A DNA stretch of 64,000 nucleotides, taken from contig NZ_OZ242363.1 of assembly GCF_965208895.1 (NCBI RefSeq), positions 3,596,001 through 3,660,000 of the forward strand. Reading direction: 5' to 3'. Numbering within the stretch: position 1 is the first letter of the stretch; each line of letters begins with the position of its first letter. Shown here piece after piece: positions 17,916 to 25,851 of the stretch. Below the pieces are notes generated by a model. It saw only the letters and a list, made by a program, of their open reading frames with translations, did not search any database and had not been told where the DNA came from. This DNA is from Poriferisodalis sp965208895 (GTDB taxonomy: Bacteria; Actinomycetota; Acidimicrobiia; Acidimicrobiales; Poriferisodalaceae). The position numbers and the translations under genes are program-made.

Positions 17916-18685
17916 GCGTCACGGATGCTGAGGACGCAAGTGACGCGCACCAATTGGTGCTGGCGCTCGCCGACGACGAGCTGTGCGTCGGCCAGAACCT
18001 CGCGTGGTGGATCGCTGTCGGCCCGTTCCTCGAGGAGGACTTGGCGCTGACCTCGATCAGCCAGGACGAGCTGGGCCACGCCCGGGCACTGTTCGGCCTG
18101 CTCGGCGACGACATCGACGCGCTGGCCTATGGGCGCCAGCCCCATGAGTACCGCAGCGCTCATCTGACCGAGTTGCCCTGCCGCGATTGGGGCGAGACGC
18201 TCGTCCGGCACTTCCTGTACGACACCGCCGAGAGCATTCGATGGGAGGCGTTCGCAGACTCGTCGTGGGAGGCCCTCGGCGCCGTTGCGCGCCGAGCCCT
18301 GGCCGAGGAACGGTCGCACTTGCGTCACGCCTTTGGGCTGCTTTCGCGGCTGCTGCGCACCGAGTCGGGCTGTTCCCAACTGCTCCCGCTGTTCGATCAG
18401 TTCGCGCCGATGGCGTGCGAGCTGTTTGACCTTCCCCCGCACTGCGACGTAGATGGCCTCGTGGCCGCGGGGGTCATGGCCCGCCCAGTGAGCGAGCAGC
18501 GCGTCGAGTGGCAAGCGACGGTCGATGAGGCGCTCGCTCAGGCAGGGCACCAGCCCCAGTGGCCCGCACACCGTGACGAGCCCCTCCCGGCGAGCGGTCG
18601 AGACGGCCAGCGCTCGCCTCACTTTGCGGCACTGCACGCCGAGATGGTCGAGGTGCTCTCGATCGACCCTTCCGCAGCCTGGTAG
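17912..18685 (+). CDS. paaC: Phenylacetyl-CoA epoxidase subunit PaaC
   Basis: The 257-residue product starts at ATG 17912, overlapping the paaB stop. It shares the ferritin-like diiron fold with PaaA but is the structural, non-catalytic subunit. Typical segments are LVLALADDELCVGQNLAWW, SISQDELGHARALFGLLGDD, RDWGETLVRHFLYDTAE and ALAEERSHLRHAFGLL. It is the last gene of the paa cluster here; neither paaE nor the downstream ring-opening genes follow. A 125-bp gap separates it from the molybdenum hydroxylase gene. Confidence 0.93.
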   Translation: MSVTDAEDASDAHQLVLALADDELCVGQNLAWWIAVGPFLEEDLALTSISQDELGHARALFGLLGDDIDALAYGRQPHEYRSAHLTELPCRDWGETLVRHFLYDTAESIRWEAFADSSWEALGAVARRALAEERSHLRHAFGLLSRLLRTESGCSQLLPLFDQFAPMACELFDLPPHCDVDGLVAAGVMARPVSEQRVEWQATVDEALAQAGHQPQWPAHRDEPLPASGRDGQRSPHFAALHAEMVEVLSIDPSAAW

Positions 18686-18810
18686 CGCAAACCCGCCAGT
18701 GTTCGCCACGGTCCGCCACGAATCCGGCGCCGCAGACGCCGGTGAGCACGGCACGGACCTGCCACAATCGCCGGGGTTTGTGACCGCTGAGGGGCAATCG
18801 GAGTCGATTC

Positions 18811-21102
18811 ATGGCATTGCGAGGAACATCTGTCGTCCGGCGCGAGGACGAGCCGCTGCTGCGCGGGCAGGGACAGTTCGTCGCCGACCTCACCGCCGAT
18901 GCGGACTGGGACGGCTTGGCGCATGCCTGCTACGTGACCTCGACGGTTCCTCACGCCCGCGTCGCCGGTCTGGACGTGAGCGAGGCACGCAACGCTCCCG
19001 GCGTCATCGATGTCGTCACGGCCGCCGACGTCAACCTCGAGCCGTACCCGTCGCCGAGCCCAGCGTTCGACGCCGCCATTGTGCGCCCGATGCTGGCCAC
19101 CGATCGGGTGCGGTTTGTGGGCGAGCCCGTCGCCGTCGTGGTGGCCGAGACCTCAGCCGCTGCGATCGACGCAGCCGAGATGGTCGTGGTCGACTACGAG
19201 CCGCTGCCGGCGATCGTCGATCCCGAGGCGGCGATCGACGGCCCCGCACTGTTCGAGGGCATGGCCGAACCGAACGTTGTGGTCCGCATGTCGCTCGAGG
19301 ACTCCGAGGCCGATTTCGAGGGGTGCGAAGCCGTCGTGGAGGTGCGCACGGTCAACAACCGCATCGCGCCGTGCCCGCTGGAGCCGCGCGTCGCCGCGAG
19401 CCGCTGGGCTGACGACGGGCGCCTGCACCATGTCAATGCCGGCCAGGGCCCCCACCCGGTGCGCGCCGGTCTCGCCAAGATCCTGAACCTCGACCGTTCC
19501 CAGATGCGTGTGCTCTCACGTGACGTGGGCGGCAGTTTCGGCGCCAAGGCTCGGCCCCATCCCGAGGAAGCGCTGCTGGGCTGGCTGGCGGCTCGTGTCG
19601 GCCGGCCGGTCATGTGGGTGCCCTCGCGCAGCGACGACATGGTGGGGCTCGTCCATGGGCGCGGACAGATCCAATACTGCCGCATCGGCGGCACCCGCGA
19701 GGGACGCATCACGGCGTTCCACGTGCACGTGGTCCAGCAAGCGGGTGCCTACGGGAACATGGGCGCGGCGCTGCCGAACAACGGCAAGGCGATGCTGGCG
19801 GGCTGCTACGACATCGCGACGCTCGGATTCACCTCGGTCTCGGTGCTAACCAACACCACGCCGACCGGCCCCTACCGCGGCGCCGGCCGGCCCGAAGCCG
19901 CCGCGGCGATCGAGCGTGCCGTTGACGCCTTCGCCGCCGAGATCGGCATGGATCCCGCCGAAGTGCGCCGGAAGAACTTCTTGCAGCCCGAAGTCTTCCC
20001 CTTCAAAACCCGCACCGGCATGCCCTACGACTCGGGCGCGTACGAGGCCAGCCTGGACGCAGCACTTCAAGCAGCCGACTACGGCGCCTTGCGCGCCGAG
20101 CAGGAGCGTCGCCGCGCCGATGGCGCCGAACAGCTGCTCGGCATCGGACTCGCCACCTACGTGGAGCGCACGGCGGGCGTGGGACGGTCCGAGTACGGGG
20201 CGGTGGAACTCGTCGAGGGCGGCCGCATCGTGGCCCGCACGGGGTCGTCGCCCTACGGGCAGGGCCACCACACCTCCTGGGCGATGCTGATCTCGGATCG
20301 GACCGGTATGCCGATGGACCGCATCGACGTCGTCCACGGCGACACCGACGAGGTGCCTCGCGGTGAGGTGACAGGCGGCTCGCGGTCGGTGCAGCTCGCG
20401 GGCGCAGCCATCTGGGAGGCCTCCGCCACGCTGGTGGATCAGGCCCGAGAGGTGGCGGCCACGCTGCTCGAAGCCGATCCTGCCGACATCACGCTTGACA
20501 CTGAGGCCGGCGCGTTCCACGTCGTCGGCACGCCGGCGGTGTCGGTGGACTGGGCTGCCATCGCCCACCACCTCGCCTCGGCCAATGGAGAGGCGGGTCG
20601 GCGCCTGCTGCACGCCGAAGAGGTGTTCGACTCCGAAGCACCCACCTTTCCCTTTGGCACCCACGTGGCCGTCGTGGAGGTCGACCATCACACCGGAGAG
20701 GTGGAGCTGGTCCGCCTCGTCGCCTGCGACGACGCCGGCACCATCCTCAATCCGCTGCTGGCGGCCGGGCAGGTGCACGGGGGCCTGGCCCAAGGTGCGG
20801 CCCAGGCGCTGTACGAAGAATTCGTCTACGACGACGACGGCAACCCGCTCACGGGGAACTTCGCGGACTACCCGATCATTTCCGCAGCCGAGCTGCCGTT
20901 CTTCGACCGGGTGGTGCTCGAGACGCCCACGCACATCAACCCGCTCGGCGCCAAGGGCATCGGCGAGTCAGGCACCGTCGGCGCCACGCCCGCCGTCCAG
21001 AACGCTGTCATCGACGCCGTCGCGCACCTGGGCATCCGCCACATCGACATGCCGCTCACACCCCAACGCGTCTGGCAAGCAATCACCGACGCCACCGGTT
21101 AG
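18811..21102 (+). CDS. Xanthine dehydrogenase/aldehyde oxidase-family molybdopterin-binding large subunit
   Basis: The 763-residue protein starts at ATG 18811. It has the N-terminal hammerhead domain (GTSVVRREDEPLLRGQGQF, PHARVAGLDVSEA) and the molybdenum cofactor domain. The active-site loop reads GPYRGAGRPEA. CO-oxidising form I CoxL has a Cys-containing AYRCSFR loop there, so this is a form II or general hydroxylase. VGGSFGAK, YGQGHHT and GIGESGTVG with the catalytic Glu are also present. It would hydroxylate a heterocycle or aldehyde. The FAD (CoxM) and 2Fe-2S (CoxS) subunit genes are absent on both sides, so partners must be elsewhere. Its location after paa suggests aromatic catabolism, by inference only. 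Confidence 0.88.
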   Translation: MALRGTSVVRREDEPLLRGQGQFVADLTADADWDGLAHACYVTSTVPHARVAGLDVSEARNAPGVIDVVTAADVNLEPYPSPSPAFDAAIVRPMLATDRVRFVGEPVAVVVAETSAAAIDAAEMVVVDYEPLPAIVDPEAAIDGPALFEGMAEPNVVVRMSLEDSEADFEGCEAVVEVRTVNNRIAPCPLEPRVAASRWADDGRLHHVNAGQGPHPVRAGLAKILNLDRSQMRVLSRDVGGSFGAKARPHPEEALLGWLAARVGRPVMWVPSRSDDMVGLVHGRGQIQYCRIGGTREGRITAFHVHVVQQAGAYGNMGAALPNNGKAMLAGCYDIATLGFTSVSVLTNTTPTGPYRGAGRPEAAAAIERAVDAFAAEIGMDPAEVRRKNFLQPEVFPFKTRTGMPYDSGAYEASLDAALQAADYGALRAEQERRRADGAEQLLGIGLATYVERTAGVGRSEYGAVELVEGGRIVARTGSSPYGQGHHTSWAMLISDRTGMPMDRIDVVHGDTDEVPRGEVTGGSRSVQLAGAAIWEASATLVDQAREVAATLLEADPADITLDTEAGAFHVVGTPAVSVDWAAIAHHLASANGEAGRRLLHAEEVFDSEAPTFPFGTHVAVVEVDHHTGEVELVRLVACDDAGTILNPLLAAGQVHGGLAQGAAQALYEEFVYDDDGNPLTGNFADYPIISAAELPFFDRVVLETPTHINPLGAKGIGESGTVGATPAVQNAVIDAVAHLGIRHIDMPLTPQRVWQAITDATG

Positions 21103-21158
21103 GCAGCAATCTCACAGCAGAACTGTTGGCATTGCCTGCGACGTGTGCCAATTAGCGT

Positions 21159-21434
21159 GTGACCGTGCTCTTGGACCGCATCACGGTGGATCCTCATCGC
21201 ATGGGCGGCTTGCCCTGCATCAGAGAATTGCGTGTGACCGTTGCTACAGTGCTCGAGCAGCTTGCCGCCGGTAGGACTCACGACGAGCTGCTGTGCGACT
21301 ATCCGTACCTCGAGGCGGCCGACATCAGTGCCGCACTTGAGTTCGCAGCCGCCCGAGTCAACGAGCGAGAGTTCTCCGCCATCGTCTCGCTCAGTCCGAC
21401 CAGCATGCGGGTTCGGGATCTGCCCATCTGGTGA
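21159..21434 (+). CDS. DUF433 family protein (VapB45-like antitoxin type)
   Basis: The product has up to 91 residues from GTG 21159; GTG 21165 is also possible. LLDRITVDPHRMGGLPCIRE and VATVLEQLAAGRTHDELLCD are the DUF433 signature. This small winged-helix family often acts as the antitoxin of a PIN-like DUF5615 toxin. No such toxin follows: the next gene is rmuC on the other strand. It is therefore an orphan antitoxin, or a regulator. The C terminus after residue 70 (FSAIVSLSPTSMRVRDLPIW) is longer than the core domain. Confidence 0.78.
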   Translation: MTVLLDRITVDPHRMGGLPCIRELRVTVATVLEQLAAGRTHDELLCDYPYLEAADISAALEFAAARVNEREFSAIVSLSPTSMRVRDLPIW

Positions 21435-21471
21435 CGCTACGTGGCCGTGCCATGCTGCCCGCCACCATCGC

Positions 21472-22689
21472 TCAGTCGATCGGATCCTCTGACTCCTGCA
21501 GTTCGGCTTTGACGATCGGCCGCACGGCGGCTGTGACTGGCGGCAAGGGCTTTGGCCCGGGCTTCGCGTCGGCGGCGTTGAGTGCCCGCAGATTGCGCGC
21601 GGTTACGAGTACTCGGTTCTCGAGAGACCCGATGCTCTTGTTGTAGGACTTGACTGCTGTGTTGAGGCCCGCGCCGATGCTGCCCAGTTCCTTCGCATGC
21701 GTGCGGAGACGCTCGTACAGCCTCTCGCCGAGTTCGGCGATGTGCTTCGCGTTCTTCTCCATCTCTTGCCGCTTCCAAGCGAAAGCCACCGAGTTCAAGA
21801 GCGCGATCAGAAGTCCTGGACTCGTGATGAGTACTCGGTGCTCGTGCCAAGCCGCCTCCCAGCTACCCGCATTTGCCTTCATGGCGGCGTCGAGCATCGA
21901 GTCAGTCGGCACATACATGATGACGAATTCAGGCGCATTTGGCAATTCTCTCGTGTAGTTCTTTTTGCCCAATTGTGCTGCATGAAGGCGAAGGGCGTTC
22001 GCATGCTTGTTGAGTTGAGTCCGCTGTTCTTCCTCGTCCTCAGCGTCAACGGCGCGCCGGTAGGCCTCCAAAGGGGCCTTCGCGTCGATCACGATGTCCA
22101 GATTCTCAGGCAAGTGGACGATGACATCGGGACGTTGATCTGATTCAGCGGCGATTGTCGCTTGTTTCACGTAGGAGACGCGTTCGGTCAGACCGGCTAG
22201 CTCGATCACTTTGCGGAGTTGCTGTTCGCCCCAGCTGCCCCTCATGCGCGAGTCCCCGAGCACATTGCGCAGCTGTCGAGTCTCCTTGGCGAGACTCTCC
22301 CTGGCATCTTCGGCCTGGCCTACCTGCCGGTTCAATTTGTCCAAATCCTCGCGAACTGGATTAAGCAAGTCCTTCACCTGCTTTTCGGCGACTTCGGTAT
22401 GGCCCTTCGTGAGTTGACTGAATTCTTCGAGGAACGCTGTGCGGCTCGACTCGGTGATCTGTGCCGCGAGTCCCTTGAATTGCTCGGCGAGTTCCTGTTG
22501 GGACTGTCGCGCGATCGCGGCCTTGGCCAACTCGACGTCGCGGCCGTTCAACTCCGTACGCAATTGTTCGGCATTCGCTCGCGAGGCTCGCAGGCGTGAG
22601 GACAGGGCAGCCCACACTGCACCTGCGCCGGCGGCAAGACCGACCGTCACTCCGATCATGACGGCAAGAACGGCAATACCAGTGGACAT
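21472..22689 (-). CDS. rmuC: DNA recombination protein RmuC
   Basis: The 405 residues start at ATG 22689, with GGAG 8 nt upstream, rather than the GTG at 22698. An N-terminal membrane helix (GIAVLAVMIGVTVGLAAGAG) is followed by a coiled coil rich in Glu/Gln/Ala (about residues 35-140). The RmuC nuclease-fold domain comes next with RGSWGEQQLRKVIELAGL, RPDVIVHLPE, LDIVIDAKAPLEAY and NAPEFVIMYVPTD. RmuC limits inversions and processes DNA ends at inverted repeats. The tail after residue 380 is Pro/Lys-rich and variable. It is convergent with the DUF433 gene. Confidence 0.92.
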   Translation of the reverse strand: MSTGIAVLAVMIGVTVGLAAGAGAVWAALSSRLRASRANAEQLRTELNGRDVELAKAAIARQSQQELAEQFKGLAAQITESSRTAFLEEFSQLTKGHTEVAEKQVKDLLNPVREDLDKLNRQVGQAEDARESLAKETRQLRNVLGDSRMRGSWGEQQLRKVIELAGLTERVSYVKQATIAAESDQRPDVIVHLPENLDIVIDAKAPLEAYRRAVDAEDEEEQRTQLNKHANALRLHAAQLGKKNYTRELPNAPEFVIMYVPTDSMLDAAMKANAGSWEAAWHEHRVLITSPGLLIALLNSVAFAWKRQEMEKNAKHIAELGERLYERLRTHAKELGSIGAGLNTAVKSYNKSIGSLENRVLVTARNLRALNAADAKPGPKPLPPVTAAVRPIVKAELQESEDPID

Positions 22690-22812
22690 ACGGTTCACTC
22701 CTTGGTGACGGCAGGCAAGCGCCTCTTCCCAACGCGCCGGGTCATCCTGCGCTGCTCACTGTCTAGCGAGGTATGGCGTCGCTGCCAGAGCCGCAGCAAC
22801 GTCGAGCTGAAG

Positions 22813-22871
22813 TTGACAATTGGCCGCTGACTTTCCTGCAATTGGCCGCACCGTTCCTTTACAATTAGCCG
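22813..22871 (+). promoter_or_regulatory. Triple direct repeat caattggccg and probable leaderless promoter of the DUF4143 ATPase
   Basis: Three 10-bp direct repeats lie at 22817-22826, 22839-22848 and 22862-22871 (the last with one change, caattagccg). Their spacing is 22-23 bp, about two helical turns. The last repeat abuts the ATG. TACAAT at 22860-22865 is a good -10 box positioned so that transcription would start at or next to the ATG. TTGACA at 22813-22818 overlaps the first repeat. This fits a repressor or activator binding one DNA face. Confidence 0.55.
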
Positions 22872-24254
22872 ATGGTTGTCGATCGGCTGGTCCCGCGGCT
22901 CGCACAGCAGCGCCTACGCGAGGCATTGGCCGACTCCCCGGTGGTGTTCGTGCACGGGCCGCGCCAGTGCGGCAAGACCACCCTGACTCAAATGACCTGT
23001 GCGCCGAGTGCACTGGAGCGGGGCGCACGAAGCAGGCTGCGCAGCACGACGAGCACCGAAGCGCACATCTCAGGCAGCGAGACGCATGCCTACATCACAT
23101 TCGATGACCTCACCGTCGTCGAGGCTGCCCGCAGCGACCCCATGGGATTCGTCGATCGCCTGCCGCCACGCGTCGTGCTCGACGAGGTGCAACGGGTGCC
23201 GGAGTTGTACACGGCGATCAAGCTGGCTGTAGACCGCGACCGCAGTCCGGGCAGATTCGTCTTGACCGGCTCGACGAACCTGCTGCTGATGCCGACGCTG
23301 GCGGATTCGCTGGTGGGCCGGATGCAGATCGTGCGAATGCATCCGCTGACACAGCGGGAGCTGAGCACCGAAGCGCACGCTGGCGACGCACAGGCAGATG
23401 AGACCGGAGTGCTTCCGAGAGAGGGTGCCGACTTCTTGGATTCGCTGTTCAGCGGCGGTTTCAGCGTGACACGCGTGGAGCCTGAGCGTTCCCGACTTGC
23501 CGATCGGATCGCTGCGGGGGGCTATCCCGCTGCGGTTGCCCGCCCCGCAGGCGCGCGTCGGCTGAACTGGTACAGCGACTATCTGACTTCCGTCATCCAG
23601 CGAGACCTGCCGAATATCTCGCGCGTACGCGTGCCCGATGCGCTGTCCCGCCTGCTCGAGGTCTGCGCAACACAGACAGCGTCACTGCTGAACGTCAGCA
23701 ATCTCGCCAGTCAGCTGCAGATCAGCCGTCCGACGGTCACTGAATACCTGTCCGCTCTTGAGCGGTTGTTCCTAGTCGATCGTCTCCGCCCTTGGCACAG
23801 CAACCGCAGCAAACGCATCATCAAGACACCCAAGCTGCATCTGGGAGACGCCGGGCTCGCCTGCGCACTGCTCGGGGTGAGTGCGGCTGACATCTACCAG
23901 GACCGCAAGCTGCTTGGCCAGCTCACCGAAACGTTGGTGTACAGCGAACTGCGAAGCCAGGCGAACGCCCACCCGGCTGCGCACCGACTGTTCCATTTCC
24001 GCGACAGGGACGGTGTCGAGGTTGATCTCGTCATCGAGCGCGGCGCTCACCGCGTCGGCGGCATCGACATCAAGGCATCGGCGACGGCCACTCCCGCGGA
24101 CTTTCGCGGCCTCCGAAGGCTCGCCGCCGCGTCCGGCGACAGATTCGTCGGCGGCGCCGTCATCTACGACGGGGAGATTGCCGCCAGTTTCGGCGACCGC
24201 CTGTGGGCACTGCCCATCTCCAGCCTGTGGTCGCCAGACTTCACTTCGCATTGA
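22872..24254 (+). CDS. AAA-type ATPase with DUF4143 domain
   Basis: The 460 residues start at ATG 22872. The P-loop GPRQCGKTT is at about residues 30-38. Walker B is VVLDEVQRVPEL, and sensor-like LTGSTNLLLMPTLADSLVGR follows. The C-terminal DUF4143 part has NLASQLQISRPTVTEYLSALERLFLVDRL (winged helix), then a nuclease-like fold with DRDGVEVDLVIER and IDIKASATATPADFRGL. The family is widespread and poorly defined; some members associate with toxin-antitoxin or defence loci. An unusual Ser/Thr/Arg-rich insert (residues about 45-70) separates Walker A from the first strand. The triple repeat upstream suggests dedicated regulation. Confidence 0.85.
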   Translation: MVVDRLVPRLAQQRLREALADSPVVFVHGPRQCGKTTLTQMTCAPSALERGARSRLRSTTSTEAHISGSETHAYITFDDLTVVEAARSDPMGFVDRLPPRVVLDEVQRVPELYTAIKLAVDRDRSPGRFVLTGSTNLLLMPTLADSLVGRMQIVRMHPLTQRELSTEAHAGDAQADETGVLPREGADFLDSLFSGGFSVTRVEPERSRLADRIAAGGYPAAVARPAGARRLNWYSDYLTSVIQRDLPNISRVRVPDALSRLLEVCATQTASLLNVSNLASQLQISRPTVTEYLSALERLFLVDRLRPWHSNRSKRIIKTPKLHLGDAGLACALLGVSAADIYQDRKLLGQLTETLVYSELRSQANAHPAAHRLFHFRDRDGVEVDLVIERGAHRVGGIDIKASATATPADFRGLRRLAAASGDRFVGGAVIYDGEIAASFGDRLWALPISSLWSPDFTSH

Positions 24255-24468
24255 ACCGGCGCCTCCCCCGATCGGCAGTCCCACAGTTGGGCGGTCTGGG
24301 AGTGTTCACCACCTATACGGGCACTAGAAAATGGAGACCTTCTCGGGAGGGGTCCACACCTTTTTGACAGACCCGGACCGAACAAAGTGGCCTCAAGGCC
24401 ATGGCGTTCCTGAATTACTGCGCGTTCATGCTGAGCGAGGCAGCGAATGCGGATGCCGAATCGGCGAA

Positions 24469-24894
24469 CTAAGGATGCGGTGCCGATCCTAGGATCGCCT
24501 CGAAATCAGATGGCGCAATGGCCGGCGGCACTTGTTCGTCCCATTCGAGGAGGTCTTTGTCTCCGGAGACGATGAACTCGGCATTGTGCTCTCTCGCGAG
24601 CGCCACGAGATAGTCGTCGTCGGGATCACGGGTCCATTGCTGTACGTCGCTGGGATCGGGCACGAGACCGACCACCGTAGTCAAGTGCGCGATGAACCTG
24701 TTTGCGACTGCGCTGTCGACGCGTGCGGTCACTCGTGGTCGGGTCGTCGTGACTCTGAGTATTTCGTCGAGCAGCTTTTGGCACGCAATGATCTCGAAGT
24801 CGCCACGCTCTAGCCAGCGTTGGAGGATGCGATGCGACGCACCTCTCCCCATTACGGCTGACACGAACACGTTCGCGTCCACCACGACTCGCAT
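24469..24894 (-). CDS. PIN-domain toxin (putative ribonuclease)
   Basis: This is a 141-residue protein with acidic PIN-domain residues. Asp is in MRVVVDANVFVSAV, Glu in LLDEILRV, and Asp in DPDDDYLVALA and VSGDKDLL. This pattern fits the COG1569-type putative toxin-antitoxin toxins that cut RNA using Mg2+. It starts 9 bp after the stop of an HTH protein gene on the same strand, the usual antitoxin-toxin order. Nothing in the active site appears lost, so it is probably functional. Confidence 0.85.
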   Translation of the reverse strand: MRVVVDANVFVSAVMGRGASHRILQRWLERGDFEIIACQKLLDEILRVTTTRPRVTARVDSAVANRFIAHLTTVVGLVPDPSDVQQWTRDPDDDYLVALAREHNAEFIVSGDKDLLEWDEQVPPAIAPSDFEAILGSAPHP

Positions 24895-24903
24895 CGGATT
24901 GGA

Positions 24904-25218
24904 TCAGCGCGTTCGGTGAGCCTGTCGAACTGCCCGCACTTCCTCAACTGCGATTTCGAGAGCCTCTTCTTCGGAGAGGTCCGAGTTGTTCGCGGCGTTA
25001 GCGGCGAGGTCAGCGCGGATCTCGGCCGAGTGCAGCGCCCACGCCGACTGCCTGGTGATCCCCAGGGCGTTGCCGATGGCTTCCCATGTCACGCCCGCGG
25101 CGCGGGCAGCAGCCACATGTTCGCGCTTGAGGTCGTCGCACTCGATGGCGGCGCGCGCGAGTTCCTGTAGCGCTTCAATCGGATTGGCCGGCAGGCGTTC
25201 GGGAGCTATGAGGCTCAT
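24904..25218 (-). CDS. HTH-domain antitoxin-like protein upstream of the PIN toxin
   Basis: The 104-residue product starts at ATG 25218. It contains a helix-turn-helix pattern AGVTWEAIGNALGITRQSAW (about residues 42-61) and a Glu-rich C terminus (LSEEEALEIAVEEVRAVRQ). The latter may wrap the toxin. A perfect palindrome lies directly against the start codon, consistent with autoregulation. With the PIN gene 9 bp downstream this is a type II toxin-antitoxin operon, assigned by context rather than by a named antitoxin family. Confidence 0.7.
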   Translation of the reverse strand: MSLIAPERLPANPIEALQELARAAIECDDLKREHVAAARAAGVTWEAIGNALGITRQSAWALHSAEIRADLAANAANNSDLSEEEALEIAVEEVRAVRQAHRTR

Positions 25219-25242
25219 GTTTGTCAGTGTACCCTGACAAAC
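25219..25242 (-). promoter_or_regulatory. Palindromic operator/promoter of the HTH-PIN operon
   Basis: GTTTGTCAG (25219-25227) and CTGACAAAC (25234-25242) form a perfect 9-bp inverted repeat with a 6-bp spacer, ending exactly at the ATG. On the minus strand TACACT lies 7 bp before the ATG and TTGATC lies 18 bp further up. The operator therefore covers the -10 box and the transcript is probably leaderless. Confidence 0.65.
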
Positions 25243-25251
25243 GCGGAGGGA

Positions 25252-25371
25252 TCAACCAGTCGACTCTGAAGCACATAAGCCATAGTCCTGCTCGCCCTCG
25301 GCTGCGATCCTGCTTGCGAACTCAGCTGCTCTGAGGATGTCTCCGATGCGCTCCTCGTCGCTCCGGCTCAT
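25252..25371 (-). pseudogene. Truncated HepT/DUF86-type HEPN toxin (39 codons)
   Basis: ATG 25371 overlaps the stop of the MNT gene (ATGA). The 39 residues begin MSRSDEERIGDILRAAEF and continue ASRIAAEGEQDYGLC, matching the first helix region of HepT-like HEPN proteins, which are normally about 110-140 residues. The frame ends with a stop at 25252-25254, 10 bp from the palindrome of the HTH-PIN operon. The RxxxxH catalytic motif of HEPN RNases lies further on and is absent. It seems the HepT 3' part was lost where the next module joins. Confidence 0.7.
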
Positions 25372-25658
25372 AGCGTGATCGCATCTTCCAGCATCGAGTC
25401 GTACGGGGGCCGGAGCGCGCGCAGCGAGCAGACGTCAACCTCGCATCCCAGCAAGTCGCTGAGGTCAAGTTCCAGCCCTGCCATGTCCAACATGGTCGCT
25501 CCGTCATCGAACTCGGCGACGAAGTCGCAGTCGCTGTGGGGTCCATCGGTGCCGCGCGCAACCGAACCGGCCAACGCGATCGAAGACACGTTGTTCCGAG
25601 ACGCGGCAGCCCGTATGGCCTCGCGGTGATGGAGCAAGAGCGCCTCTCGACGGGACAC
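25368..25658 (-). CDS. MNT-type minimal nucleotidyltransferase (antitoxin of a HEPN/MNT pair)
   Basis: This 96-residue protein starts at GTG 25658. ALAGSVARGTDGPHSDCDFV carries the GSxARG...SDxD motif of minimal nucleotidyltransferases such as MntA, which inactivates HepT by AMP transfer. A third acidic residue may be in LGCEVDVCSL. Its partner HepT is reduced to 39 codons immediately downstream, so this antitoxin is effectively orphaned. The next gene upstream is a divergent ABC lipoprotein. Confidence 0.82.
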   Translation of the reverse strand: MSRREALLLHHREAIRAAASRNNVSSIALAGSVARGTDGPHSDCDFVAEFDDGATMLDMAGLELDLSDLLGCEVDVCSLRALRPPYDSMLEDAITL

Positions 25659-25851
25659 AGCTCAAGCGTAATCCCGTTGGTTTCGCCGGTTGATGACGAC
25701 TACCAGAAGGGATCCGCACGGCAACGAAGCTTGAAACGTGACGCAATGCGGTCCGGGCCAAACCAGTCCCGAAGTGCCCTGCGCTGACGGGCTCGAGGTT
25801 CGTGCGTCTAGCGTCGGCGTCAATGCGCGGCACACACGGCGATCTCTGCGA

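Noticed and set aside
24396..24470. Short frame ending at 24470 that looked like the tail of a transposase
   Set aside because: The 214-bp gap between the DUF4143 and PIN genes shows only this short tail with no upstream coding continuity; the similarity is too slight to name.
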